From positions 1-64,000 of the forward strand of contig NW_026015141.1 in the NCBI RefSeq assembly GCF_020379485.1: a stretch of DNA of 64,000 nucleotides. The letters are read 5' to 3'. The DNA is from Brassica napus (Eukaryota; Streptophyta; Magnoliopsida; Brassicales; Brassicaceae). Position 1 is the first letter of the stretch. Every line of letters begins with the position of its first letter. The notes below the pieces were generated by a model. It ran no database searches and was not told the origin of the DNA. It saw only the letters and a program-made list of their open reading frames with translations. The translations under genes were made by a program, and so were the position numbers. Shown in pieces: positions 46,661 to 57,033 of this stretch.

Positions 46661-48753
46661 ATGGAGCCTGACGTGGTGGAGATCGCTCCTCCTCTGTTCC
46701 CTTCTGGTTCGAGAACTCGTAAACCTAGAAAGGTTCCATCTTTTCTCTCCTTTTATAAGTTTCCCGGAAGTTAAATCGGTTTAACTGACGACGTGATGAT
46801 CCCTTGTGTCTTTAGGGTTTCGTTTTCGTTTTAGGGTTTATGTGGGTAACTTTTGGTTACTCGTGTTTTGTTTGCTCAGGTTTAGGGTTTCGTTTCTGTT
46901 TTAGGGTTTATGTGGGTTTTCGTTTAAAGTTTGGTGGTTTGATCTTGTTGTAGGCTGGAATTCCTGAAGTGATCGATGTGGAACACTATGAGTTTCGCAA
47001 TGCTAACCTTGTCGATAAGAAGAACAAAGGGAAGGCTATACAAGACGGCTCCTTGTATGATCATTTGGCTGATGAAGAAGTGGTGATGTCTACTACTCAA
47101 CCTTGGGGGTTTCCGAGTTCTAGCAGCAAGAGATCTAGAAGAAGCAGTTCCGCTAGCTCTTCTCGTCCTAGAGCTGCTGTGGAGGTTGTTGTTTCTTCAG
47201 CTCAGGCTAATTTTCTGAGGGACTTTAAAAGATTTGACACTGTTGATAATTTCTCAAAACATCACTATGCTTCTCAGGGGAACGCTTCAAAGCAGGTGAT
47301 GGTTAACATTCTATAGGATTAATGTTTTATTAATTCTTTACTTTTGATATTTAGCTGCCTCTCTCTCTCCTTTTTTTTTTATCTTATCAGCACTCAAGGA
47401 CTTGGGTGAAAAAGATTCAAGCAGACTGGAAGATTCTTGAGAATGATTTGCCAGGTTATTTAGTGTATATACTTTATGCAGATCAATGCTTGCTACATTA
47501 TTCACTTTTTTTTTTGGTTGCAAACAGAAACAATATCTGTGAGAGCCTGTGAATCAAGAATGGATCTTTTGAGAGCTGTAATTGTTGGAGCTGAGGGGAC
47601 TCCTTACCATGAGGGTCTTTTCTTTTTCGATATTCACTTCCCTGACACCTATCCTTCAGTGCCACCAGTAATGTCCTCAACAACTACTTTCTCAATGTGT
47701 TCTTTTTTTTTTTTTACTTCTGATGACTTGTGATTTTGTTGGTAACAGATGGTTCATTACCATTCTGGTGGGCTTAGAATCAACCCAAATCTATACAACT
47801 GTGGTAAAGTATGCTTGAGTCTTCTCGGTACCTGGAATGGTAACGCTAGGGAGAAATGGCTCCCACAGGAGTCCACAATGTTACAGCTTCTCGTCTCAAT
47901 CCAAGCACTCATCTTGAATCAAAAGCCTTACTTTAACGAACCTGCCTATGAGCGGACCAAGGGGACTCCATCAGGCGAGGCTCATTCCAAATTTTACAGT
48001 GAGAACGTATACGTTTTATCGTTGAGGACAATGGTTTACAGCATGAGAAAACCACCCAAGGTAAAATAATCTAGTCAAAAACTGTGTGTTTTCTTGGATT
48101 TTTATTATTAAAACTGTGCGTGTGGTGAATGTGCAGCACTTTGAAGAGTTTGTTCGCAGCCATTACTTTGAGCGGGCTCACGATATAGTGAAAGCGAGCA
48201 ATGCTTATATAGATGGAGCTCCTGTTGGTTCTATAGTTAAAGGCGGTGTTCAAGACATTGAAGAAAGTAGCGAGAATGGTTCCATGAAGTTTAGGACCGA
48301 AGTGGCTACCTTTATGAAGACAGTTGTGGAAGAGTTGGTTAAGTTAGGTGTGAAGGAGCTTGAAGATAAACTGAAACCACCACCTAACGCAGAGGGCAGT
48401 AACAAATCAAACTGTAAGAGAAGCATATCATCGAGGTGAGCCAAGTCCAAGTATTTTGTTTCATTAATCATCTCCAAGCAGAAGAAGGAACTCATCTTCT
48501 TATGATTTGTTATTTTAGAAACTGAGAAGTAATTCTCTCTCATCATTTTAAGTTGATGATTTTTTTTTTCCAGTCGTATGTGTTATTAGCATTCAGTATC
48601 TGATTGATTACTTTTAGATTTTAATTTTTGATTTCTGTCAACAGGTTGAGTCTTTATATTTATTGTTTTGTTGTTGTTGGTTATTTGGTGGTAACATCAA
48701 AGAACTTCTCTCGAATATTGGACGCTACCTCTCATCTAACACGGACGGAGTAG
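46661..48753 (+). CDS. E2 ubiquitin-conjugating enzyme, UBC25/UBC26 type, full-length copy
   Basis: Exons 46661-46732, 46954-47295, 47391-47454, 47528-47667, 47749-48060 and 48137-48439 join in frame to about 410 residues. The N-terminus MEPDVVEIAPPLFPSGSRTR and the acidic/serine-rich linker (VIDVEHYEFRN, SSSSKRSRRSSSASSSRP) match what I remember of Arabidopsis UBC25/UBC26, though it is shorter than those. The UBC domain starts in exon 2 (FKRFDTVDNFSKHHY); the active cysteine is residue about 228 in VCLSLLGTW (codon 47812-47814), with INPNLY upstream. Expected role: transfer of ubiquitin to proteins, as an E2 or E2/E3 hybrid like UBE2O. The likely parent of the two shorter copies. Splicing at GT 48436 to AG 48643-48644 would bypass the stop and add an exon to 48753 (RLSLYIYCFVVVGYLVV), a hydrophobic tail as in the sister copies. 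Confidence 0.88.
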
Positions 48754-49287
48754 AGAAATCGTGACTCTTTATAATTAATTTTTAAGAAAAATTATTTTCA
48801 TTATTTCAGTATATATTTTTGATTATGAGTTAGTTTAACACATATTACAGTTTTAAATATATAACTCACACGTATCACAATCATGTTAATTAATAAAAAA
48901 AAATTTTTGATGAAATTTCAAATTTATTGATCAATCAAAAGGAAACATTTACAAAGAATATGCTAGAAAATGAGGTTCTTTTGCATGTATACTACTATAA
49001 TTCTATTCTACTTCTAAGCATAAACTTCAAACCATCTACACATAAGGCCACTAAGTTTATGATCAGCCTTGTATTTAAGAGAGGAAATCCTGTTCTTGAC
49101 GGTCTTGTTGACTATGGATATCATCTGCTCAGTTCCATGTATCCCACGGTTGTGCCTAAGGAAGAAGGAGGATCTGTATTATCCTAAGGAAGGAGGAGGA
49201 TTGTGTTATTTATGCTTCCTTAGAGCACCCCAATTGAAGGTTTATGGGAGAGTTCACACAGAAATCAAGAAAAAAAAAAAAAAATAA
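48754..49287. other. 3' flank of the third E2 gene, then repeat debris
   Basis: 48780-48900 repeats the ATTATGAGTTAGTTTAACACAT text of 42.5-42.7 kb. 48905-49280 has short open stretches (for example 48927-49187) without family resemblance. No gene supported. Confidence 0.35.
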
Positions 49288-49512
49288 TTCAATCCCATGA
49301 ACCCCTCTCTCCTAAAACTCTTTTGGCTGAACCCCTCTCTCCTAAAGTTCATCACTGTAGCACGGACTCCACGTGTCATGGCGGCCCGCGATTGGTCTGG
49401 TTTTTTTTACTTTTATTTTTTTTTAAAAGCCAAAAAAAAAGAAAAAAATTTTAATAATAAAAAACTGAAAAGATGAACCCCAAGAGGAGGTTCATTGATG
49501 TGGATGCTCTTA
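49288..49512 (-). repeat. Dispersed repeat, inverted relative of 39951-40150
   Basis: Read on the minus strand it gives AAGAGCATCC, TTGGGGTTCATCTTTTC, a T-rich tract, CAATCGCGGGCCGCCATG and CAGTGATGAACTT. ACCCCTCTCTCCTAAA occurs twice near its other end (49300-49355). Confidence 0.7.
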
Positions 49513-49529
49513 CAATCTCAATCCCAATC

Positions 49530-50095
49530 GGTTAATTAGCAATTTTGTAGAATCAAACTCAATATAATCTTTTATAATTATATTTTCATTAAAATTTTAG
49601 AAAAGAAAAATTATACTAAATAAATTGTTTTCAAATTTTTAGGATTTTAAAAAAGAAAAATTTCTAAAATAATTACTACAAAATTGTTTTTACTATGAAA
49701 TAAATTGTAAAAGTAAACTTTCAATTCAAAAAAAAAAATTATAAGTAGTTTTTTTTTTAAAATCGTTTTTATTATCTTATTATATATATATATATATATA
49801 TATTTTATCATTATATATATTTAAACACATGTCACAATGTTAGAAAGAAAAAATATTATCAAATAATCTTTTTGCAATTATCTTTTGGTTAGGATTTTAT
49901 AAGAAAGGAAAATTACTATTAAATAATATTTATAATTATTTTTTAATAAAATTTGTTTTTGTTAATAACTTAGTATATATATTTTTAATTAAAAGATAGA
50001 ATAACATATGTCACAATCTTAAATATATAATTGTCATGTGTCGCGATCATGCTAATTAGCAATTTTGAAAAACTAAGTTTTATATAATAAGATTT
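49530..50095 (+). repeat. Direct repeat, right copy (partner at 42731)
   Basis: TTAATTAGCAATTTT, AACTCAATATAATCTT, TAAACACATGTCACAATGT and ATATAATAAGAT appear in the same order as in the left copy. A TA run lies at about 49784-49803. It ends about 180 bp before the CMP-KDO synthetase start codon. Confidence 0.75.
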
Positions 50096-50272
50096 TTATT
50101 TACCTTTGTTTTCTGGATTAGAATCATGTTATTTAGCAAATTGAGTCCAATCAAACCGTTGACAAAAAAAAAGAGTCCAATCAAACCGGTCCTTTTTTTT
50201 AAGAGATTAGAAGCAAACGAACTCACTCTCCCTTCACTGACAAGCCTCACCGGAGCAAAGTGAAAGACGCTA

Positions 50273-51683
50273 ATGACACTCTGTTCTTCATCTTCGTCTT
50301 CTCAGAAGACATGGATTGTTCACGGGATCTTGGTCGGAATGGCGATTGCTGCGGCGATAGGCGCACGTGCGTATCTGGGTCGATCCAGGAAATTCCGGAG
50401 CCGGGTCGTGGGAATCATCCCCGCCCGTTACGCTTCCTCTCGATTCGAGGGAAAGCCCCTCGTGCAAATCCTCGGCAAACCCATGATCCAGGTTCCTCCT
50501 GTATCCAGTATCTCTGCCTATATCTAAAGTAACCACCTTTACGAGTTTTGTTACCTTCTCAATCTATAAGTGTTTCCATATTTTTTTCTCAAAACAGAGA
50601 ACTTGGGAGAGGTCTAAGTTAGCCTCTACGCTTGATCACGTTGGTAATGTAGCTCACATCTCTTAAAAAGATGTCTACTTTATGGATCTAACATCTCTTC
50701 TATGATCAGTCGTGGCCACCGATGACGAAAGGATCGCGGATTGCTGTCGTGGATTCGGTGCTGATGTCATCATGACATCAGAGTCTTGCAGAAACGGTCT
50801 GCACACACCATTTTCTTCAGTCCCCTGTTTGTTTTCTTTGGCTTAAGCTATGTATCATCATCTGGTGATTCCCTAGGTACTGAGCGGTGCAACGAAGCTC
50901 TAGAGAAGCTGGAGAAGGAGTATGATGTGGTTGTTAACATTCAAGGCGATGAACCACTCATTGAGCCTGAGATTATTGACGGTGTTGTCAAAGCACTTCA
51001 GGTTTCACCTGATGCAGTGTTTAGCACAGCGGTGACATCGTTGAAACCAGAAGACGGGCTTGATCCTAACCGAGTCAAATGTGTTGTGGACAACCGTGGC
51101 TATGCTATCTATTTCTCAAGAGGCTTGATTCCTTTTAACAAGTAAATGAACAAGTAGTCTCTTATGTTTTTGTCTTCTGTGTGTTGTTACCTTTATAGTG
51201 TTCCTGTGGTTGTGTATTTATCATACGCTATGTAACTAGTAATCACTTACGTTTTCTGCGGTCTTAGGAGTGGTGGAGTGAATCCAGAGTTCCCGTATAT
51301 GCTTCATCTTGGTATTCAGGTACTGAGTGAGCAGCCAGTTTCTCATATTCTATATGTATTATGATCTAAATCTCTATATCTTTATCTCAGAGCTTTGATT
51401 CCAAGTTTCTGAATGTATATTCGGAGCTTCAACCAACGCCATTGCAGGTAGAAGAGGATCTAGAGCAGCTCAAAGTTCTTGAGAATGGCTACAAAATGAA
51501 GGTAAAACAGATGATGTATCATCCCAAAGAATGGACTCTATGCTCAGAGAGACTTGTAACTCAAGGCACTGATGTTTGGTTGTCACACAGGTTATAAAGG
51601 TGGACCATGAAGCCCATGGAGTTGATACACCTGAAGATGTTGAAAAGATTGAATCTTTAATGCGTGAAAGAAACCTCTCATAG
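50273..51683 (+). CDS. KDSB: CMP-KDO synthetase (3-deoxy-manno-octulosonate cytidylyltransferase)
   Basis: Exons 50273-50491, 50598-50643, 50710-50796, 50877-51141, 51268-51319, 51391-51501 and 51591-51683, all GT-AG, join in frame to 290 residues. The enzyme makes CMP-KDO from CTP and KDO, the donor for KDO in the cell-wall pectin rhamnogalacturonan II. Residues about 13-35 (TWIVHGILVGMAIAAAIGAR) form an N-terminal membrane anchor; the Arabidopsis enzyme is mitochondrial, as I recall. Then come the nucleotide-binding start VVGIIPARYASSRFEGKP, the CMP-KDO synthetase signature VVNIQGDEPLIEPEII, and the C-terminal HEAHGVDTPEDVEKIE. Length and motifs are normal for the plant family, and no break is seen. 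It is preceded by repeats and followed 388 bp later by the thioredoxin-like gene, the order I remember for Arabidopsis At1g53000-At1g52990. Confidence 0.95.
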
Positions 51684-52070
51684 TCCTCAAAAATACACAT
51701 CTTGCTTTCACATGAACTCTTTTCCTTGTTTTATGATATGGTTCTTCCCTGTTTTTTACTCTGTAATTCAACGAGTAAACTTACACATATCTTTTATAAG
51801 CTAATGTAATACTACTGGTAGATTTAAATAATAGGAAAGAAATGTGGAAGCTTGTGTTTGGTACATCCAAGAAAAGATAAGGATTAAGGACTAAGGACTG
51901 TGAGAACATGGTGATATTTATATAGCCAATGACTTAATTAGGAAAACGTGCTAAATGCCTCGAAATAGCTGTCTCCTTTGTGTGAGAGAGATCTGAGATC
52001 CAAAGATGCTGGGCTTTTGTAAACCGGCAAGAGCACAAGTCACCCTTACAGAAAGAGGAGAGGATGAGTA
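51684..52070 (+). other. Intergenic: KDSB 3' UTR and thioredoxin-like promoter
   Basis: Contains TTTATATAG at about 51917-51925, a possible TATA region for the next gene. No other feature recognised. Confidence 0.4.
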
Positions 52071-52585
52071 ATGGAGAAAACTAGGGTTTTGGTAGTAACG
52101 GTAATGTGCTTTGTATATTTAGGGTTTAATAGTGTTGGGATGTGCTCAGAGTCAGATGCCTTGATCAAGACGTATGTGTCTAATGAGTTGCTTGATTCAG
52201 TTAATCTCAAAGGTATATATATATAAGTATCTGGATTTAATGTGTTAACTCTCTGTTTGTTTGCATCCATTGTGTTATTAGTCCCCTAGACGACTGGGAT
52301 TCACTCGTGTTGGAGTCCAAAGTCACGGTGATGTTTATGTTCACAGCTACGTGGTGCGGATCATGTGGTGAGATGAGCCTCATATTAGACTAACTGGACT
52401 CAGAATATAGAGGGAGCTTCAAGTTCTACATAGTCGATGTTATCAAGGATCAATTCATCGCAGATCAATACAGTGTACGGGATCTTCCGACCACCATTAT
52501 CTTCAAAGATGGAGAAAATATAGCTTCTTCCATTGGACCTCTTTCAGCGAAGAGATTGAAATCACTCGTCGAGCAATACCTGTAA
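52071..52585 (+). pseudogene. Secreted thioredoxin-like protein with a premature stop
   Basis: Exon 1 is 52071-52212 and exon 2 is 52290-52585; the acceptor CCCTAG before 52290 restores the frame, whereas the TTAG seven bases earlier would give a stop at once. An N-terminal signal peptide (VLVVTVMCFVYLGFNSVGMC) precedes a thioredoxin fold: VTVMFMFTATWCGSC, then YIVDVIKDQF, LPTTIIFKDGE, ending SAKRLKSLVEQYL. The active site is WCGSC (52352-52366), a variant of WCGPC. TAA at 52391-52393 cuts the 145-residue protein to 81, soon after the active site. A G-to-T change from GAA would explain it. The rest of the frame is clean, so the mutation is young or is a sequencing error. From memory it corresponds to At1g52990. 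Confidence 0.75.
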
Positions 52586-52702
52586 CTCTTTGGACTTGGC
52601 TCGAGTCTCTTTATTTGTGTTTGACTGTCATGTGTCTTTGAAGTTATTACTTTTTCTTCTGACTTTTTATTACTTATTCTCAAAACCTGTATTATATAAA
52701 AA

Positions 52703-54028
52703 TAGAAAAATGATCGCTAACTACCTGAAATATTGACCATCATATGGCTAACCATTCGAACTAAATTAATGTATACCTAGCCACACGAAATATATGTTAT
52801 GCATGACAACATCCTTCAACTTTATGATGTTATGTAGTTAACATCACGAGTTTAATTTTATTCATCCAAAAACTGATGCGGATGTTATTATGTTAGAGAT
52901 CGTTTAAATATCTTGTTTCAACAATTAAAATATGACCGATCCGACTATAATTTAACTAAAATTAGATTTTGACCCACATTTTAACAGCGTAAGAATATTT
53001 TTCACAAAATCTAATTTACAAAATCAATATGTTTTAACATTTTTTTGATAAGTAGTGTTTTAACATTTTTATTTTAGTGTATTTTTAAAACTATATAATT
53101 GTATTAGTTTTATTTATATTAATCTGTTTTGTTATAAACTTTTAATAAGTAGTGTTTTAACATTTTTATTTTAGTGTTTTAACATTTAAATTTTAGTGTA
53201 TTTTAAAACTATATAATTGTATTATTTTTATTTTTATTAATCTTTTTTTGTTTATTTTTAATTATTTTAATCTGTTTTGTTATGAACTTTTAATAAAAAA
53301 ATAAGTTCGTTTGATTAATTGTATATATATATACTTCTTTGATAATTTTTTTTAATTATAAAACTTATTTGCTGTCAATTTACTGATTCTAATATTTTAT
53401 TTGCTTAAAAATTATATGATGTCAACTTAAACCAAACATAATCTTGCGTATATAATTATAAATTACATACTTTTAAGAATAAAAATAATCAAAGAATAAG
53501 AATCTAATATGAAAGTTTTACTAAGTTTAAATGAATGGAATTTTTGTTTATGAAAAAATATAAAAAATAATTCATTAACTTAATAATTTTGTATTAAACA
53601 AATAAAATGTTAGAGTCAATAAATTGACATCAATGAAGTTTTATAATATTTTTTTATCAAATAAGTATATATCACACAATTAATCAAACAAATTACATAA
53701 TTTTAATTAAAAGTTAGATTTTTATTAAAAGTTGTAAATTAGATTCTTACGCTTTAAAACATGGGCCAAAATCTAATTTAGGTAAATTACCCTTAGATAC
53801 GTCACATTTTAATTGATGAATCGAGAGATTTAAACGGTCTCTGACATACACATCATTTTTTGGATGAATGAAATTAAACTTGTGATGCTAACTACATAAC
53901 ATCATAAAGTTGAGGGATGTTGCCATGCAAAAATATATACTTTGTATAGCTAAGTACACATTTGTTTAGTTTGCATGGTTAGCCATGTGATGGTCCATAC
54001 TTCATGTAGTCAGCAATCATTTTTTCTA
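52703..54028. mobile_element. DNA element with about 300-bp terminal inverted repeats
   Basis: The left arm (52703 to about 53025; TAGAAAAATGATCGCTAACT, TCATATGGCTAACCAT, CTTTATGATGTTATGTAGTT, CAAAATCTAATTTACAA) is mirrored by the right arm (about 53730-54028). The middle (53030-53730) is AT-rich, partly mirrored itself, with no coding sequence. Long inverted arms suggest a MULE or foldback relative. ATAAAAA-like text at both borders could be the target duplication but is too simple to be sure. Confidence 0.8.
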
Positions 54029-54058
54029 TAAAAATTGAAGCTATAAGTCAATGTAAAG

Positions 54059-54510
54059 TCTATACTATTAAAACATAAGTTTTTTTTTAGGTCCTCTTAC
54101 TTTTTTGCAAGTATTCACAAATGTGCTATTGAAATATATATATATATATCAGTTTAAATTAAACTATAACCCATATACAATATATAAACATTTTAGCTTT
54201 AAAAGTTACTTTGAAATTGTTTTTTGATAAAAGCTTTGGACGAACATTAACAACTTAATTTAAAAAAATATATATAAATTACTAAAACTACTATTCCCAC
54301 AATAAAATTTTGTTATCAGTATAATTACGTTTTTCCTATTCAAGATACAAATGATCAAAAAAAATTTCATTTAATAGACATTAATATTAAAAATATAGTA
54401 TGTATGTTAATATCATTTAAATGTAATTACACATCATATCAAATAGAAAAAAAATATATTGTTTGGATTAATAAAATTGATTTATATGTTTGCACCAAAT
54501 TAATTATATA
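54059..54510 (+). mobile_element. Helitron 5' part, cut by the copia element
   Basis: Starts TCTATACTATTAAAACATAA (preceded by G rather than A). From about 54140 it follows the interior of the Helitrons at 9141 and 10396 (TAGAAAAAAAATATA, GGATTAATAAAAT, TTAATTATATATG). It stops where the copia LTR begins; its other half should lie beyond the right window edge. Confidence 0.6.
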
Positions 54511-54717
54511 TGTAACAGCCACGAATTAAGCTAGAATACAATAAAGAACAAAACATAATGAGGCAAAATCCGTTTAGGGTTTTTTATTATTGTGTGAATA
54601 ATAATCTTACAAACCCTTAGACCCATATTTATAGCTGCCCCAAAAACCTGATTTCCTTTATCCTTTAGGAATACATACTTATCTAGAAAAAGTAAAATTT
54701 TCTAAACCTAAAAGGCA
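54511..54717 (-). repeat. Copia 3' LTR, about 207 bp
   Basis: On the minus strand it starts TGCCTTTTAGG just after the polypurine tract CTAGGGGG, has a TATA box (AGCTATAAATATGGG) and ends GGCTGTTACA. TG...CA ends and small size suit copia. The 5' LTR is outside the window, so ends are inferred from one copy. Confidence 0.65.
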
Positions 54718-55726
54718 CCCCCTAGATGTCAACCTTGATAGCGATTTATCTTCCTTGCGCCTACGACACCCGCATTCGATCCGACCCACAGAGATTTAAG
54801 ACACACAGATGCAACAAACACCACCTTGACGAAAAATCTCTAAAAACTCTCTATCCCGTCTATCTTCTGAGGGGAACCTCCTTTGCTTCTCAACATTGGC
54901 AAACACGGTACAGATCCAAGCAATGCTTGAACTTCTCCGTTGTACCAGGCTTGGTCAACATGTCAACAGGATTCTCTGATGTATGCACCTTTTCCAATAA
55001 GACTTCTCCAGAAGCTGCCAACTTCCTTATCTTGTGAAACCTTATACGAATGTGCTTCGTCCTCCCATGATACACTTGATTTTTAGCCAAACATAATGTA
55101 CTTTGACTATCACAGTGTAGCTGAACACCTTCTTGATCAACACCCAATTCAGACACAAGACCTTGTACCCATACTGCTTCCCCAAGTGCCATGTATTCAG
55201 CTTCAGTGGTCGACATCGCTACAATAGGTTGTTGTACTGATCTTCAGCATATAGGTGCTCCTGCAATGGTAAATACATATCATGTAGTCGACCTGCTATT
55301 ATCAAGGTCTCCACCATAATCTGAATCCACGAACCCAATAGCTGAATGCTGCACTTCTCCTCCAAACATAAATCCATAGTCACTTGTCCCTCGCAAGTAC
55401 CTTAGGATCCACATCACAGAATTCCAATGTTTTTTTCCAGGATTCGACATGTACTTACTAACTTGACTAACTGCTTGTGCTAGATCCGGCTTTGTACACA
55501 CCATTGCATACATCAAACAACCAATTGCGCTAGCATAAGGAACCTCTGCCATATCCTTGAGCTCTTCAGCAGACTTTGCACTTTGCTATGCTGAAAGTAT
55601 GAAGTGCTTCACTAATGGTGTAGAGACTGATTTTGACTTCGACATGTCAAAACGTTCTAACACCTTTTCGATGTAACTCTTCTGGGAAAGCCATAATCTC
55701 TTAAAGCTTTTATTCTTGCGAATCTC
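54718..55726 (-). pseudogene. Copia polyprotein, RNase H part
   Basis: Minus strand, continuing the reverse transcriptase fragment at 62429. Readable parts: LWLSQKSYIEKVLERFDMSK, YASAIGCLMYAMVCTKPDL, WILRYLRGTSDYGFMF, FVDSDYGGDLDNSRSTT, MSTTEAEYMALGEAVWV, LHCDSQSTLCLAKN and HTSENPVDMLTKP, ending at TAA near 54890. These are the RNase H motifs (DSDYGGD, E of TEAEY, D of CDSQS) of Ty1/copia. At least three in-frame stops (for example STT-stop-YVFT and IC-stop-RS) show it is inactive. Confidence 0.9.
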
Positions 55727-56921
55727 TGATATATGGTGTTTTATACATCTTGTATATATGCTTTAAAATTGGTTTTCAAGTCTTTATCGAGTCTTCCTAG
55801 TCCTTTTGGAGATTACAGGTCTGGAGTTGCATTGGATGGGAGATGGATCAGCTGGAACAAAAGAGGCAGAAAACAATGCAATTTGGTGGTTTTCACGCAG
55901 AACAGTCTTGATGACTGTTCCGGATAGCGGAGCAACCCGAGTGATTGTTCCGAGTGAGTGTTCCAGCGGCAGAGATTTTTAAGGAAACTACAGTCATTAC
56001 GGGATTTGCCCTAATTATCCCTATTTTCTCTCCCAGCCGCTTGTGGCTTTGATATATCATATTTTATGTTTCTCTTTATCATTCTACGCTATTCTAGACA
56101 GAAGAAAACCATTGGAGACTTTTGTGCTTTTGGATTGTAAAGGGAGAAGGCTCCATCTCTCTCACCATAGAGAAGATTATCCTGAACCCTCTTTCTATCT
56201 CTTTTATTTACATGAAGTCTTATTCAGAATTGATTTCTGTGTTCTCTCTTGTTATGACTGAGTAGTCGATCTAGCTAGCCTAGGGCGTTAGGGTGTTAGA
56301 TCGTGAGCTAAACATAGATAAGTATCCATTGATTGTCTTCATTCATAACTGCTCTTATTGCTTGCATTAAACTGGTCAGTTATTGTTAGATCCTAGGTGT
56401 AACCTATTCATTAATCGTGTAATAGATTGCAAGATCTGTTATGAATGAGCATACCATCCCTAATCAGCGAAAGTAGATATTAGGGTACTGTTTTGTGAAC
56501 CGATTGGACTTGATCTTAATGTTCATCATCACGCCTTGATCCAAGCGAGAGCTTAGGTATTGAGGCTGATCGTTGAAAGGTGAAACACCACGACAGTGGG
56601 TTGATCTAGTATTGTGTTCCTAGTTCTAGACTAGTCCATTAATCAAACTTAAATAATTGTTTGGCTCATGATTGTAAGCGCCCGTTAAACCCTAGGTTAG
56701 TTTCTCATTAATCTGAAACTTAAAACCAATCTGTTACTTGCTTTTTACGTTACCACAAACTTTAAAACCTCCATATTGTTTTAGCTTGATTCTGATCCCA
56801 TAAAGATAAAGTGTAAGATTTGGTCTCTGCGGATTCGATCCTAAAGTGCTACATCGACATACCATTCGATTGTGGTAGTGTGCACATTAGGTTATTTGGT
56901 GTGCGTATACACGTAATATCA
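55727..56921 (+). repeat. Gypsy 5' LTR
   Basis: Begins TGATATATGG and ends CGTAATATCA; 1,195 bp. These ends are matched exactly by the 3' LTR. Compared with it, this copy lacks TC near 55810 and has ACT extra near 56488. Confidence 0.95.
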
Positions 56922-56924
56922 AAT

Positions 56925-56942
56925 TGGCGCCGTTGCCGGGGA
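56925..56942 (+). other. Primer-binding site, tRNA-Asp type
   Basis: TGGCGCCGTTGCCGGGGA begins three bases after the LTR and is complementary to the 3' end of plant tRNA-Asp(GTC), including CCA, as I remember that tRNA. It directs first-strand synthesis. Confidence 0.88.
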
Positions 56943-57033
56943 CCATCTTTTTACCTTTATTTTTCGGTTATTTATTTAGTCTAAGACCTCTAACTTGCCT
57001 TATCCTTTTTGTTGCAGCTAATGTTCCAGGTGC

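Noticed and set aside
51450..51470. Possible extra splice donor (CAG then GTAGAAG) inside the sixth KDSB exon
   Set aside because: The frame runs through and the conserved protein sequence is continuous; length comes out as expected without splicing.
52276..52290. Acceptor at TTAG (52278-52281) for the thioredoxin-like gene
   Set aside because: With the phase left by exon 1 it gives an immediate TAG; the acceptor seven bases on restores the frame.
55733..56261. Short frames inside the gypsy LTRs, repeated at 61241-61771
   Set aside because: Duplicate simply because the LTRs are duplicates; no protein resemblance.
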